Assembly: GCA_032717465.1 (NCBI GenBank)
Contig: CM064697.1
Coordinates: 8,756,140-8,820,139, forward strand
Direction: 5' to 3'
DNA: 64,000 nt
Origin: Coenobita brevimanus
Lineage: Eukaryota; Arthropoda; Malacostraca; Decapoda; Coenobitidae
The notes beneath the pieces were generated by a model. The model searched no databases, had not been told where the DNA came from, and saw nothing but the letters and a program-made list of their open reading frames with translations. Each line of letters starts with the position of its first letter. Position 1 is the first letter of the stretch. Of the stretch, positions 1-10,047 are shown in pieces. A program made the translations under genes and the position numbers.

Positions 1-343
1 AGCGAAAGCACAAAAAGCGATCCATCACTTCTCCCCTTTCCTTCGAACACCTGGCCTGTCATCCTACACGTGTCTTACCTACCCAACAAACCTGCCCCAA
101 CATGTGCAGGTGTGGAGCGGGCGGGGTAAGAATGAGCGTCACTGTGCATTTCTCTGCATGGATGGAATTAGTGTCTATCAAATTTGTGTGAATATACACG
201 TAGTTTCTCTTCATAAGCAGGTGTGGAGTGAGAAAACAAAGATGGCCTATAAAAATACAAATGCCAGAGGCATTTGTCACACTTCTTTTCGTACTCCACA
301 ACTGCCTCAGCTGGGAATGGGTAATGTGTGGACTTATGCTATT

Positions 344-380
344 GAGGAGGAGGAGGAGGAGGAGGAGGAGGAGGAGGAGG
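344..380. repeat. (GGA)n microsatellite
   Basis: About 12 perfect GAG/GGA triplets followed by a run of G. It is translated as poly-Glu in one frame, but nothing else in that frame looks like protein. Confidence 0.95.
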
Positions 381-700
381 GGGGGGAGGTGATTCTGATT
401 AAAATCATTAAAACGGTTAGGAACTAACAACGGTGAAGTTTCGGAAACCACTTTAAGGCTACCTATGAATGTACGAGTATTTATGGTTGCTATGAGAGTC
501 TCCTGCTGTCGAGTGGAGCTGCACAGTATTGCTGTGCTTGTTCTACAACGATATAACAAATCACACAAACCATACATTTCCAACGAGGTGATCCGGCCTT
601 GTTACTGATGAACAATCTTACTCAACTCGAAGAATTAGAAAAGAGTAAAACTTTAAGGCTTTCCCTCACCCTACAAACTCTCCCGCCATAAGCAGTCTGT
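381..700. other. Unique sequence, nothing recognised
   Basis: Mixed-composition single-copy sequence. I found no open frame of interest, no repeat and no splice or promoter pattern that I can support. Confidence 0.5.
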
Positions 701-711
701 ATCTCTATCTC

Positions 712-742
<31 letters not shown>
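701..742. repeat. (CTAT)n microsatellite
   Basis: Tetranucleotide CTAT/ATCT repeats, slightly imperfect at the 5' end where they grade from CTCT. Confidence 0.95.
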
Positions 743-889
743 GTTTATATGAATAACGAAAAATAGGAAAAGGAAATATGAGGAACAGTGTAAGAAGGCA
801 GGCGGGAAAGAAGGGAAAATAAGGAATAAACAATAATAGAAAATGGAAGCTAAGAAAGGAGGCAGCTTCCCAACCCTAATCAGTTCTTA

Positions 890-1735
890 AGGAGTAATGT
901 GGAAAGGAGAAGAGACATGAAAGGTGAAAGGAGAGAAACGAAGAATGGAGAAGGGAGACGAGAGGCAGAGCACCGGAGAGGGAGGAGAAAAGAGATGGAA
1001 GAAAGATGAATAAAAACAAATATGCCACATAGATACAAGAACACAGGGTCCAATGTAAGGCTTCCGCAAAGTCTACGGGAGTGGAGCACCTCATTTCCAA
1101 AAATCCCTAGCGAGTGACTGACAAACAGGGCCGCTCCTAGAGATGCTCGGTCATCTAAAATTTTGAGGAGAGACAGGAGGTGAAAGGAGAGAGAATATAA
1201 AGTAGGGAGAGGAGAGAAAAATTAAGAGAGGAATGGGGGGAAATGAGAGATGGAGGAAGAGGACACGGCAGATGTAGAAAATGAGGAGAAAGAAACTACA
1301 AGTGTGGAGGGAGGGAAAGGAAGGGATGAAGAAGGAGGAGAGAGAAGAGGGGGGATGAGAAAAGGGAGAAAAAGGCGGTAAAAACGACGGGGAGGCGGGA
1401 ATTGGCGAGGCTGAGAGTGTAGACGACCAAGAGGAGAAAGAGGGAAAGAAGAGAGGAAGGTAGAAGTAAAGGAAGGCGAGGGATGGGGAGGAAGGGGAGA
1501 GAAGTGGGGAAGGGGTGGGGAGAGGAAGGAGGGGACTCCGGGGTGATTTACTACTTCTGTTGCCTACTCTCTGGGGAGGCTCAATGGGGATGGAGACGAG
1601 GGGGGGAGAGAGAGGGAAGGAAAACAAAATGAGCAAGAAGGAGGAAAATGGCAGAGAGAGAGAGAGAGAGAGGGGGGGGAAGGGGGAGGAAAGGGGAGAG
1701 AACCCAGTGAGAAGGAGCCCCTGACAGAAAATGAC
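890..1735. repeat. Polypurine block
   Basis: The plus strand is overwhelmingly A and G, rich in GGAGA, GAAGGA and GGGGAGA words, and includes a pure (GA)n near 1652-1672. There is a short mixed stretch around 1040-1150. Open frames here translate to Ser/Pro/Phe/Leu runs on the minus strand and are composition artefacts. Confidence 0.8.
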
Positions 1736-1777
1736 GCTCCTGGGATTACACTCAACCCCCGTCTTGAATTTCTATAT

Positions 1778-1783
<6 letters not shown>

Positions 1784-1832
<49 letters not shown>
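1784..1832. repeat. (TC)n microsatellite
   Basis: Perfect TC dinucleotide tract of about 24 units. Confidence 0.97.
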
Positions 1833-1837
<5 letters not shown>

Positions 1838-1928
1838 TAAGTTCGGAGGAGCATTTATATGGTAAATGATACAGTATTCAATCCTATAAACAAAATGGAA
1901 AGGTAATGTCGTCAATAAATACCGAAGG

Positions 1929-2049
<121 letters not shown>

Positions 2050-2099
2050 TCCTTAGTCCCCCTTAATGCATTCCTCACATCCCAAATTTTCTTCCCTCT

Positions 2100-2826
2100 A
2101 CGTCTATGCCACGTCTCCCTTTTTCTTCTCTCTTTTCTCTCTCTCTATGCCTACACTATACCCTTCTTTTTCTTCCTCCATTTACTTCAGCTTTTCTCCT
2201 CTTCTGCCCTGTTCAACTTCCTTGTCTTCTTTCTTTCATCATTTCTTCTCTTTTCTCCTTTCATCACTCTTCCTGTCATTTCATCATCTTCTTCCTTTAT
2301 CTAATATCTCCTTAACCTGCTTCGTTTTCTCTCTACTGAACAAAATCGTCTGAGGTTAGTCTAAATAAAATTCCTCTTTATACCTATAGCTGAGAAAGGG
2401 TTGCATAGAGAGTCTGTGAAGCCTCTGACTGCAAGGTTTTATTGTGGACCAAAATCGACTGGTGTTTGAGTGAATAAAGTACTTAAGTGTTATACCTTTC
2501 AACCTTGCCTCCCATTCTCTCGTTCTCCCTTATTCTATCCATTTCACTCATCTTCCATCCCTCCCTTTTATTCCAGACTCCTTTCCTCCTTTAATGGCAC
2601 TCGCCTTCCTTCCATCGTTCCCGTTCTTCTTCTTCCTTCCTTCCCACTCTTCTTTTTCCCCGCTTTCTTCCTTTCTCTATCGCCTCCTTTCTTCTTCCAC
2701 CTTCCTTCCCACTCTTCTCCCCCCCCCTTTCTTCCTTCCTCTCTTCCCTCCTTTATAATAATCTGCTCTTCCTCCTCTCCCACCTTCCTTTACACTTTTT
2801 CTTTCTTCCTTCCTCCCTTGCCGTAG
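2100..2826. repeat. Polypyrimidine block
   Basis: C/T-dominated sequence of TTCC, TTTC and CTCC words, interrupted at about 2335-2500 by mixed sequence. The Phe/Leu/Ser/Pro open frames in it are artefacts of composition. Confidence 0.75.
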
Positions 2827-2894
2827 ACCACTTGGCTTACGACACGAGACAGCTGCAACGGGACGGGCTAGGGATGTCATGTGCTGGGGGGAGG

Positions 2895-3095
2895 AAGGGC
2901 TGAACTCTTGCCCTCCCACCCCCATCTCACCCCAATCCCCCACCCCCTCCGCCCCTACCTTATCCCTACCCCACTGCCCCACTCTCACCCTCACCCCACT
3001 GCCTCTTCCCTAACCCCATGCACAAACCCCACTCTCTCATGCCCCCCACCCCCTCCAGACCCCAACCTCATACCCCACCACTCCCCATGCTCTAA
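2895..3095. repeat. C-rich degenerate CCCCAC/CTCACCCC repeat
   Basis: Short C-rich words such as CACCCC, CTCACCC and CATGCCCC recur. The G-rich complementary strand has several runs of at least four G and could form quadruplexes. Confidence 0.6.
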
Positions 3096-3118
3096 GTGAC
3101 AAGAGGAACGACGAAATT

Positions 3119-3212
<94 letters not shown>
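3119..3212. repeat. (AG)n microsatellite
   Basis: Perfect AG tract of about 47 units, one of the longest single-motif GA tracts in the window. Confidence 0.97.
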
Positions 3213-3215
<3 letters not shown>

Positions 3216-3554
3216 TGACGACCCAGTGTCCCCCTCTCATTCAGGCCCGTAAGTGGGGAACAACTCGTAAACAGGACATTATGGTCACTGGTTTTTGACA
3301 CCCCCTCCCGTCCTCTTCCTCAGTTCACCATCCCCCATTACCTGCCATTAAATAACTACTGAACACTCGGTAGTTTGAGGTTTAATGGACAAGAGGGGGA
3401 TGCGGTTAAGTCAGGGGGCAACTCCAGTACATAAAGACCCACTACTGAACACCTTCTGAGCAATTGGTAGCTTGAGATTTGACACCTTCATCTCGAAGAC
3501 GTTTTTCTGAGTTAAATCTTTCTACAACCAGATTATTCTTTATTAAACTTAAGA

Positions 3555-3660
3555 AGGATTTGTATTATTCACGGGGTTTATGAAGGCTGTATCTAACCCT
3601 TACAGTTCCAAAAGCCCCCTCCATGCTCAAGAAAATCGTCCAGAGATGAGAAAATGAGAG
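3555..3660. mobile_element. TTAA-foldback family, right arm with spacer
   Basis: Contains the spacer-like GAAGGCTGTAT, then CTAACCCTTACAG, then a degraded CTCAAGAAAATCGTCCAGAG. These match the spacer, inner terminus and conserved core of the family described at 56191 and 57650. The outer terminus is not clear. Confidence 0.5.
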
Positions 3661-3739
3661 ATCAGGAAGGCTTTTATTGGATTGGGATAATGGCGAAAGG
3701 AGGGTCGTGTGGCTCCAATACTTATCTACTATTAAGTCC

Positions 3740-3850
3740 TTGAATCCTGGAGCTGTCCTTTTAGTTTATTCCTGCTGCCTCCAGACGATTTTATTCAGCT
3801 TGAGAGAGAGAGAGAGAGAGAGATGAATTAACATCGTCTGGAGATGGAAA
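3740..3850. mobile_element. TTAA-foldback family copy with (GA)n inside
   Basis: Left-arm core TGCTGCCTCCAGACGATTTT followed by ATTCAGCTTGAGAG, where the family's GGAGAGAC segment has become a (GA)n tract. Then ATTAAC and a short CATCGTCTGGAG. The microsatellite appears to have grown within the element. Confidence 0.55.
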
Positions 3851-4094
3851 GAATATGGCGAATATTGTCACCTAAATCAACGTTTTAAATAACAACTTAA
3901 AGATAGGCAGTTTGAGGCTTAATGGACAGGGTGATTAGTGGTTTAGTGAAGGGGAACCTCGTTACTTTACTAATTAACATTAAATAATCATTGAGTATTC
4001 GGTAATTTGGGGCGTAATGGACAAGCAAAGGCCATGAAGCAGAAGAGAACTGCAATCCTTTTCTCTTTACTCTGTTTCTCTCTAGCATGTCCCC

Positions 4095-4400
4095 TCTTTT
4101 CTTTCCCTCATTACTCCACTCTTCTTAATTCAATCTGTTGTTCCTCTCTCAATCTTCTTAATTCCCTCATCCTATCAAATAGACACATCTTTCATCATTC
4201 TTCACTCTAATATCCCTCCCTGTCTCTTCCTCTCTTTTCCTTCCCTCTCCAGTTTATTCTTCTCTCATCCCTCTTCACTCATTTTCCATTTTCTCCCTCT
4301 CTTCTCCCCTCTTCTTGCCTCCCTCCAATCCACTTCTCCTCCATCCTAACTCCCTTGGTCCTTCCCCGCCCCCTCCCCCTCAAAAGCCCCCACCAACACA
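4095..4400. repeat. Polypyrimidine block
   Basis: Continuous C/T-rich sequence dominated by TCTTCC and CCCTCT words. No gene features. Confidence 0.65.
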
Positions 4401-4475
4401 GCCACGGCAGTTTGGGGTTTATTGGACAGGGGGCAGTTTAGTTAAGGCATCCCACAATGGCTAACACTTACACCA

Positions 4476-4560
4476 CCATCGCCTCTTATATTTTATTCTT
4501 ACATCCACCACACGATTCTATACAGCTCAGGAAAGGCCCCTTGTAGTGGAAGTAAGAGTG
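4476..4560. mobile_element. TTAA-foldback family, partial left arm
   Basis: ATTTTATTCTTACATCCACC, then CACGATTCTATACAGCTCAGG and AAAGG...TGTAGTGGAAG follow the family left-arm order (Leu-codon-like TATTCTTGCTACC, CAGACGATTTTATTCAGCTT, GAAGTGGAAG). A diverged copy lacking clear ends. Confidence 0.5.
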
Positions 4561-4588
4561 ATAGTCTCCAGTGATTATGTCTTGATTA

Positions 4589-4607
4589 ACACACACACAG
4601 ACACACA

Positions 4608-4643
<36 letters not shown>
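4589..4643. repeat. (AC)n microsatellite
   Basis: AC dinucleotide tract with two G interruptions in its first third. Confidence 0.95.
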
Positions 4644-4645
<2 letters not shown>

Positions 4646-4682
4646 TTTGATGGGTGAGAATAATTCTTCCAGCCTCGATCCG

Positions 4683-4783
4683 TTAACCACCTGAGTACGA
4701 TGGCATCTTTTTATACTTCACTCTTGCTACCGCCATTCGATTTCATACAGCTTTGGACAGACCCCTTGAAGTGAAAAGGTTAA
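4683..4783. mobile_element. Solo arm of the TTAA-foldback family
   Basis: A 101-bp half-element bounded by TTAA on both sides. It starts TTAACCACCTGAGTACGATG, carries TCTTGCTACCGCCATTCGAT and ATACAGCTTTGGA, and ends TTGAAGTGAAAAGGTTAA. It shows that one arm alone has inverted, TTAA-flanked ends, so the 100-bp arm may be the basic unit. Confidence 0.65.
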
Positions 4784-4799
4784 AAGACTCGACCTCTGA

Positions 4800-5190
4800 T
4801 TCTCCCCCTTCCCCCATCCCACCTTTCCCAACCCCCTTCCCCCCTCCCCCCCCGCCTCCCATAAACCACGCTTACGAGATCTGATTGAGGTTTCTTTTAC
4901 GGTCTCGTTGTTGGGTAAATGTCTTAATCAATCCTCGAAACCCCCTCAGCTGCCTCGTTTTCCTCTTGTTAGCCGCTTCTCACTTCCTTTATGAGTGGAC
5001 TTACAGTGGCAAATTTTAACGAAGGTGTTCCACAGGGTCGCACTTTGGCTTTACTGGCCATTTAGGCGGACCAGATGCGCCTTCAATTCAAAACAAACAA
5101 GTTGACAGTAATTTTCGCCCACTACCTTGTGTGCGGAAATATGTCGAGTATGTCGCACGTATTGCTAAGAGAGTATGATTGCTTTGGTTA
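4800..5190. other. C-rich start, then unique sequence
   Basis: A C-tract to about 4860, then mixed single-copy sequence. A GTAAGT-type donor word lies on the minus strand near 4985, but I could not pair it with an acceptor and an open exon. Confidence 0.4.
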
Positions 5191-5193
5191 ACT

Positions 5194-5260
5194 GCCACCA
5201 CCACCACCACCACCACCAACAACAACAACAGCAACAACAACAACAGCAACAACAACAACA
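5194..5260. repeat. (CCA)n(ACA)n trinucleotide microsatellite
   Basis: CCA triplets pass into AAC/ACA triplets with regular CAG interruptions. Translates as poly-Thr/Asn. Confidence 0.95.
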
Positions 5261-5375
5261 TGAAGCCTAGTAACCGAGTTAATGTGGCCTGGGGATTATT
5301 TACTCTTATACAACAACTAGCCCACACAGAGTATATGTTTTTGCTTATATACAAATGGTAATATGAAACACATAT

Positions 5376-5378
<3 letters not shown>

Positions 5379-5434
<56 letters not shown>
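5379..5434. repeat. (AC)n(AT)n compound microsatellite
   Basis: About 21 AC units followed directly by about 7 TA units. Confidence 0.95.
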
Positions 5435-5435
<1 letters not shown>

Positions 5436-5839
5436 GGCTGTCCTTTTGCTTTGCTTTCCTCAAAGGCAGCAACACAAAAAAACTTCCACTCACATAAATC
5501 GCTTCTAAATAATTTATGTACCCTAGATAAATGTGTATATTATACATATTATACAATTTTTGAATGTATGATTACTGCATCGCATGAGCTTGAACCAAGG
5601 AAACAAAATATACTATACATGAATTTTGCATGAAACAGACTGATAACAGTTTCAGATACCATTACTAACTACAGTACCATCAGGTGCAGTGACAGACGGG
5701 ACCTCCTCTAAGATACAGCCGTGTGTGGTGTGTCGCGTTGGTAGGTAAGGTGTAGATGGGAAGTACGGTGCTAAATATATGCAGGAGACACTCACCTCTG
5801 TGTCGCCTTAAATGGCAGGCTCTGTATGGCACTGGCTGG

Positions 5840-6096
5840 GGCACCTCTTCTCCTCCCTATCCACCTTCCTCTATTTCTCTTTTCTTCCTCCTAAACAGCT
5901 CCTATATGTCCACCCTTTCTCTTTCCTCCCTCCTTCTTCCTCCTACCTACCTCTTCTCTCTTCCTCTTTCCTGACTCCTCTCCCTCCCTCGCCCTCCTTC
6001 ATTCTATCCCTATTAACTTTTTTTTCTTTATATTTCTCTCCTCCTCGCCCCCCTCTCTCTTCCTGTTTCTCAATTTCTTGGCCATTTTTTTTTTTT

Positions 6097-6141
<45 letters not shown>
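5840..6141. repeat. Polypyrimidine block, T14 run and (GA)n
   Basis: A C/T-rich block runs to about 6098, where it ends in a T run. After CAGC it flips to (GA)n at 6103-6141, giving an abrupt pyrimidine-to-purine switch on one strand. Confidence 0.8.
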
Positions 6142-6142
<1 letters not shown>

Positions 6143-6304
6143 AAAGAAAAGCGGGAGAGACAAACACATAGCCCTGTACCCTATGCCAACTGGCCCAGGC
6201 GACAGTTGGCAAAATATTAGGAGGAGGAAAATGGCTAGGGAGATGTGTTTACTCAAAGCCCTGCCGGCGACACCCAGGGGGCCGTTCAACCCTCCCCTCC
6301 CACC

Positions 6305-6440
6305 TACTCACTCCCTCTCCCCCCAACGCATCCCTCCGTCAACCTCCTCCACTCACTCCTTCTTCCCCCCACGCACCCCTCCGTCAACCTCCTCCCCACT
6401 CATCTCCTCTTCCCCTCACACACCCCTCCGTCAACCCCTT
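6305..6440 (+). repeat. Approximately 46-bp minisatellite, about 3 copies
   Basis: The phrase CCCTCCGTCAACC recurs at about 6331, 6377 and 6424, each followed by a TCCTCC..CACTCA segment. Copies are 80-90% alike by eye. Translates as Pro/Ser/Thr repeats in several frames. Confidence 0.75.
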
Positions 6441-6459
6441 CCCACCCACCCGCTCCACA

Positions 6460-7160
6460 CCAACAACAATCACACCAGTCTTGGCACAACGTAAATAATC
6501 AGCAGCGTATTTTGAGAGCCTCGGCATTCCTAAGGGTATTTCGAGAGGCAAAAACAAAAACAAACGACGTATTGTGAAAGGCTAAACTTTGCTCATTCGA
6601 GGAAGCAAAAAAAAAAAAAAGAAAAAAAAAATGAAAAGGTCGTATGTTGACTGGCTGTGCAAACAAAACATCATGAAGACAAAGAAAACTAGGAAGCACT
6701 TGACACTATACTATTGATTTTCAGAGCCAGCTACTCGGCAAATTATATATACTGAATGTCTGACTGTCCACCTGTCTTTTCCAGACGTCACATCCTATAA
6801 TAACTGGCCTCAACAAAAAAATCCCCAGACTTAACCATCCTTCGTTAGTAACAACCCCTGCTTCATGACAAGCACCTGTCTCTCCTATATACTCTTGTGC
6901 GCTGTCACTAAATCTTTCTCCTGATCTGTCTCATATACGATTCAAGCATACAGTAAATATTGCTCACGTTGTTATATGAACATAAACAACAACACTGGAC
7001 TCACACAAGATCACATTAATGAAAGAGAATGAGATGACTGATACACACGACACAACTAGGACATTCATAAGGTCAATGCAAAGGTATTAAGAGCAGACTT
7101 CTTGGTGGTAAGGTCAGGAAAGTTCAAACCATTTTACCCAAGGCGATATACCGATATGGA
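6460..7160. other. Mostly unique AT-rich sequence
   Basis: Apart from A-rich runs near 6607-6632, I see no repeat, gene or regulatory pattern that I can support. Confidence 0.45.
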
Positions 7161-7220
7161 TGAAACATTTATACAGCGATTTTATTAATCTACCATTCTA
7201 CTTTCCGTATAAGGCAAAAG

Positions 7221-7500
7221 ACAGTAAAATAGAAAAAAATTACCACTGTTCAAACGCTAAAAGAGCCTACCAACCATTTTCACTTACAGAGCTATCCTTT
7301 AACCTATCTCTCCACGTAGCAAGCAGGACAGTAAATAATAAAGGTACATTTACCACATCCAAGCCCTAACAACCTTACCAACGAGTTTATTTATCCACCT
7401 GTGCTTCTAACAATCTCTCCACACAACATGCAAACCAGTAAATGAGACAAAGCCACAATTACCACTTTCCAAACACTAAAGGCCCTCACAGACTCTCGTA
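7221..7500. repeat. Degenerate tandem repeat, period 107 bp
   Basis: Matching anchors (A/C)CAGTAAAT followed by TTACCAC and CAAACGCTAAA/CAAGCCCTAA/CAAACACTAA start at 7221, 7328 and 7435, exactly 107 bp apart. The intervening halves share TATCTCTCCAC or AATCTCTCCACAC. About 2.6 copies, strongly diverged, so the array is old. Confidence 0.7.
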
Positions 7501-7559
7501 TTATTTCACGGCTCTATGATTACCGACAACATTTTTTACACGCCATTTTGTGTACCACC

Positions 7560-7700
7560 AAGAAGGCTGAGTTACCGCCAGCCTGGGAACAACAGAAAAT
7601 GGGACTTGCGGTGGTCGCGGGTAAGCCTAAATGACGTCACAAGTAGCCGAGTTTGTGATTGGCTGGGAGGATTTGGTGTTCGGTGTTCTGATTGGTGGAG
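7560..7700. promoter_or_regulatory. CRE plus tandem inverted CCAAT boxes
   Basis: A perfect palindromic CRE (TGACGTCA) lies at 7632-7639. Two ATTGG motifs (CCAAT on the minus strand) lie at 7658-7662 and 7691-7695, in GATTGGCTGG and GATTGGTGG context, 33 bp apart. CREB/ATF and NF-Y binding to such motifs is established, and paired CCAAT boxes about three helical turns apart are typical of NF-Y promoters. The surroundings are mixed unique sequence, unlike the repeat-rich flanks. No TSS motif or transcript is visible, so promoter activity is inference. Confidence 0.4.
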
Positions 7701-7756
7701 ATGAGTGTGTGTGTGTAAGAGAGTGGTTGCTGCAGGGATTAGGGTGTTAATTTTAG

Positions 7757-7884
<128 letters not shown>

Positions 7885-7960
7885 TGACAGAAATAGATAG
7901 ATGTATATACAAAATGCACATAGAAACAGAGATGTGGACAGATACATGAGATGCAAAGAT

Positions 7961-7966
<6 letters not shown>

Positions 7967-7995
<29 letters not shown>
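7967..7995. repeat. (GA)n microsatellite
   Basis: Perfect GA tract after GATGCA. Confidence 0.95.
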
Positions 7996-7999
<4 letters not shown>

Positions 8000-8083
8000 A
8001 TTGACCACAAACAAACATCAATGAATGGACACAACCACAGGCACACTATAAACGAATATACTTAAAAAATTATAGCAGTAGAT

Positions 8084-8084
<1 letters not shown>

Positions 8085-8129
<45 letters not shown>
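8085..8129. repeat. (AC)n microsatellite abutting a SINE
   Basis: A perfect AC tract ends exactly where the tRNA-like head of the next element begins. Confidence 0.95.
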
Positions 8130-8132
<3 letters not shown>

Positions 8133-8400
8133 CGCTGGTGCAGTGGTAACGTTCCCGCCTGCCAACTGGTGGACGGGAGTTCGCGCCTCGCTCAGGTTGC
8201 AAAAAAGTTTCACTGACGAAGTGGGAGGTTGCTGTCCCCCTTGAGCAAGGGGACGGGTGTGTGCGTGTGTGAAGGTCACAGCCTTGCCCTTAGATCGGAC
8301 TACATGAGCTCTCAGCTCCCTTCCGGGAGGGTAAAAGCTGACGATCACGACCATCAAGTGATCCTGACCGACCAGGTGAACACACAAACACACACACAAC
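8130..8400 (+). mobile_element. tRNA-derived SINE
   Basis: The first 70 bases look like a tRNA-related Pol III promoter: an A-box-like TGGTGCAGTGGTAACG at 8136-8151 and a B-box-like GAGTTCGCGCC at 8177-8187, about 41 bp apart. A unique body follows (GAAGTGGGAGG, CCCTTGAGCAAGGGG, CTTCCGGGAGG). The 3' end is a short CA-rich tail at about 8380-8400, after GACCGACCAGG. A SINE is the family inference; there is no intact tRNA cloverleaf. The SINE lies between CA tracts, which blurs any target-site duplication. Confidence 0.7.
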
Positions 8401-8529
8401 AATAGATACATACATACAACCGAGGAGAGCAGGTGTGAAATTGAGAAGTGCCATTACTGGAGAGCAAGAGCCAGATATAACCAAGGCACTCACTGCACTT
8501 GGCACTATCAAGCCAACCTGCTATTATCC

Positions 8530-8795
8530 CACCACACTTATGCCACCCCATGCCCCCTTCATGCCAGTTACGCCACCGCCATGCCCTCTCTACTCTACTT
8601 GTGCCATTCCCATGCCTCCTTTATGTCATTTCTCACCCCATGCACCCTCCATGCCACTTATACCAATACATACTCCAAGCCACTTATGCCACACCTCTAA
8701 GGCCCTTCTACGTCACGTATGCCACCACACACATCTTTCATGCCACTCATGCCATCACAATTTTGCCATCCCAAACGCCCTCCATGCCACTAATA
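8530..8795 (+). repeat. Degenerate minisatellite, period about 30 bp
   Basis: The phrase CACTTATGCCACCCCATGCC or a variant, followed by CCTTCATGC, repeats about nine times with unit lengths of 26-33 bp. It translates as His/Pro/Met/Cys-rich runs in two frames, which explains the open frames here. Confidence 0.75.
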
Positions 8796-8869
8796 AACGC
8801 TCACACTGGAGTGCCATTGAGTGGGAGACGAGAGTTTGAGTGGGCGCTTAACGCCTTCACTAAGCAAGG

Positions 8870-9185
8870 TCTCTCCTGAAACCAATCGTCAGGCGACAGC
8901 GAGAATAAAGTGATATGCAGTGACTGGACTGCCTCGAAGTAAAAGAAACGATGAGGATAAGGATATAACCCCTTCACCGCAATTACTGAATACAGTTGCC
9001 GAAAGGCAGAAGAATAAAATGGAACGCGTCACTGAGCGAAAGAGGAGGGGATATTAATGGTTATTACCCCTTACACTGACAGAGTCATTAGATGATTGTC
9101 TTCAGATCAGGAGTCCATTGTATAAGATCGGATTCATGTGCTGGGCGGAGAGACTGGTGTTCGGATACATCAGTAGAGGCACTAC

Positions 9186-9186
<1 letters not shown>
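8870..9186. other. Unique sequence, nothing recognised
   Basis: CCCTTCAC-type words resemble the foldback family termini, but no core is present, so I do not call an element. Confidence 0.4.

Positions 9187-9221
<35 letters not shown>
9187..9221. repeat. (TA)n microsatellite
   Basis: Perfect alternating TA. Confidence 0.95.
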
Positions 9222-9223
<2 letters not shown>

Positions 9224-9951
9224 GTAATACCTGTATAATTAGCCTACTTCTTAAATTTTATATTAAGTATACTTACTAATTAGCTTAAAATGTTCAGACA
9301 TACCACTGTATATAAATATTAAGTAACTTCTTTGAGAAACAATAAATGCTATGAATATAACCAACAAGGATTAAGTCATCTGATTCCCAAACTAGAAGCA
9401 AGAGAAGCATCATGTTCCAAAGTTAACTAATGTGTCACCCTGGAGTAACCATATGGAAATAATATAATACATTAACTAAATTTCTATTATGGTTTATTCA
9501 TTTATTACTATCAGTCATATATTTAATGCTGAAATAATGGAGCTGATTATAATTCCACTCTTTCAGGTAATTAGCTGTGTAGTACCTGGTCTACGTATGT
9601 CAGTACCAACTTCATCCAGTCCCCGTTCAAAGCTTACTTGTGTGTCACAGAATTTTTCACATCATTTATTTTTAACTGTAATAATTATTCCACTTATTTT
9701 CAGTCACCTATCTTGTCTCTGAAAAATTTACTGATGTCTAATGATATCTGGGACTTCACAGATTTAGGGAATACCACAACCGGTGATAATTCTACACACT
9801 TGTGCCCCTGCCCTTTGGAGGTGTAAGCTTATATTCACTGGAACATAAAACCTCTTAGGCATTAACTCAATCGCAGAGAGGACGTCTATTTAAATTACCT
9901 ACTGACAGTATTATATTTGGCATAGGGGAAGGGGTTCTTTCCAACTAGAGA

Positions 9952-9955
<4 letters not shown>
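9222..9955. other. AT-rich unique sequence
   Basis: No repeat recognised. It includes a fused acceptor/donor word CCACTCTTTCAG/GTAATT at about 9556-9572 on the plus strand, a weak recursive splice-site candidate. No convincing open exon is attached. Confidence 0.35.

Positions 9956-10028
<73 letters not shown>
9956..10028. repeat. (TA)n microsatellite
   Basis: About 36 perfect TA units. Confidence 0.97.
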
Positions 10029-10031
<3 letters not shown>

Positions 10032-10047
10032 GTTAAACAATACACAA

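Larger units (their letters stand above)
3348..4440 (+). repeat. Scattered copies of a GGTAGTTTGAGG-type motif
   Basis: A motif reading roughly TCGGTAGTTTGAGGTTTAAT followed by GGACAAG recurs at about 3368-3396, 3465-3482 (partial), 3906-3930, 4000-4025 and 4408-4430. Two copies share a longer upstream context (ATTAAATAA then CTACTGA or CATTGAG). Intervals are irregular (roughly 95 to 440 bp), so this is an old, broken repeat rather than a simple tandem array. No family is recognised. Confidence 0.55.

Noticed and set aside
5738..5800. Donor words GGTAG|GTAAGG (plus) and GAG|GTGAGT (minus, near 5793)
   Set aside because: Neither pairs with a pyrimidine-rich acceptor and an open short exon.
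8130..8202. Functional tRNA gene
   Set aside because: A- and B-box-like motifs are present but acceptor and anticodon stems do not pair and a SINE body follows. The same applies at 35296-35343 (minus) and 37046-37125.
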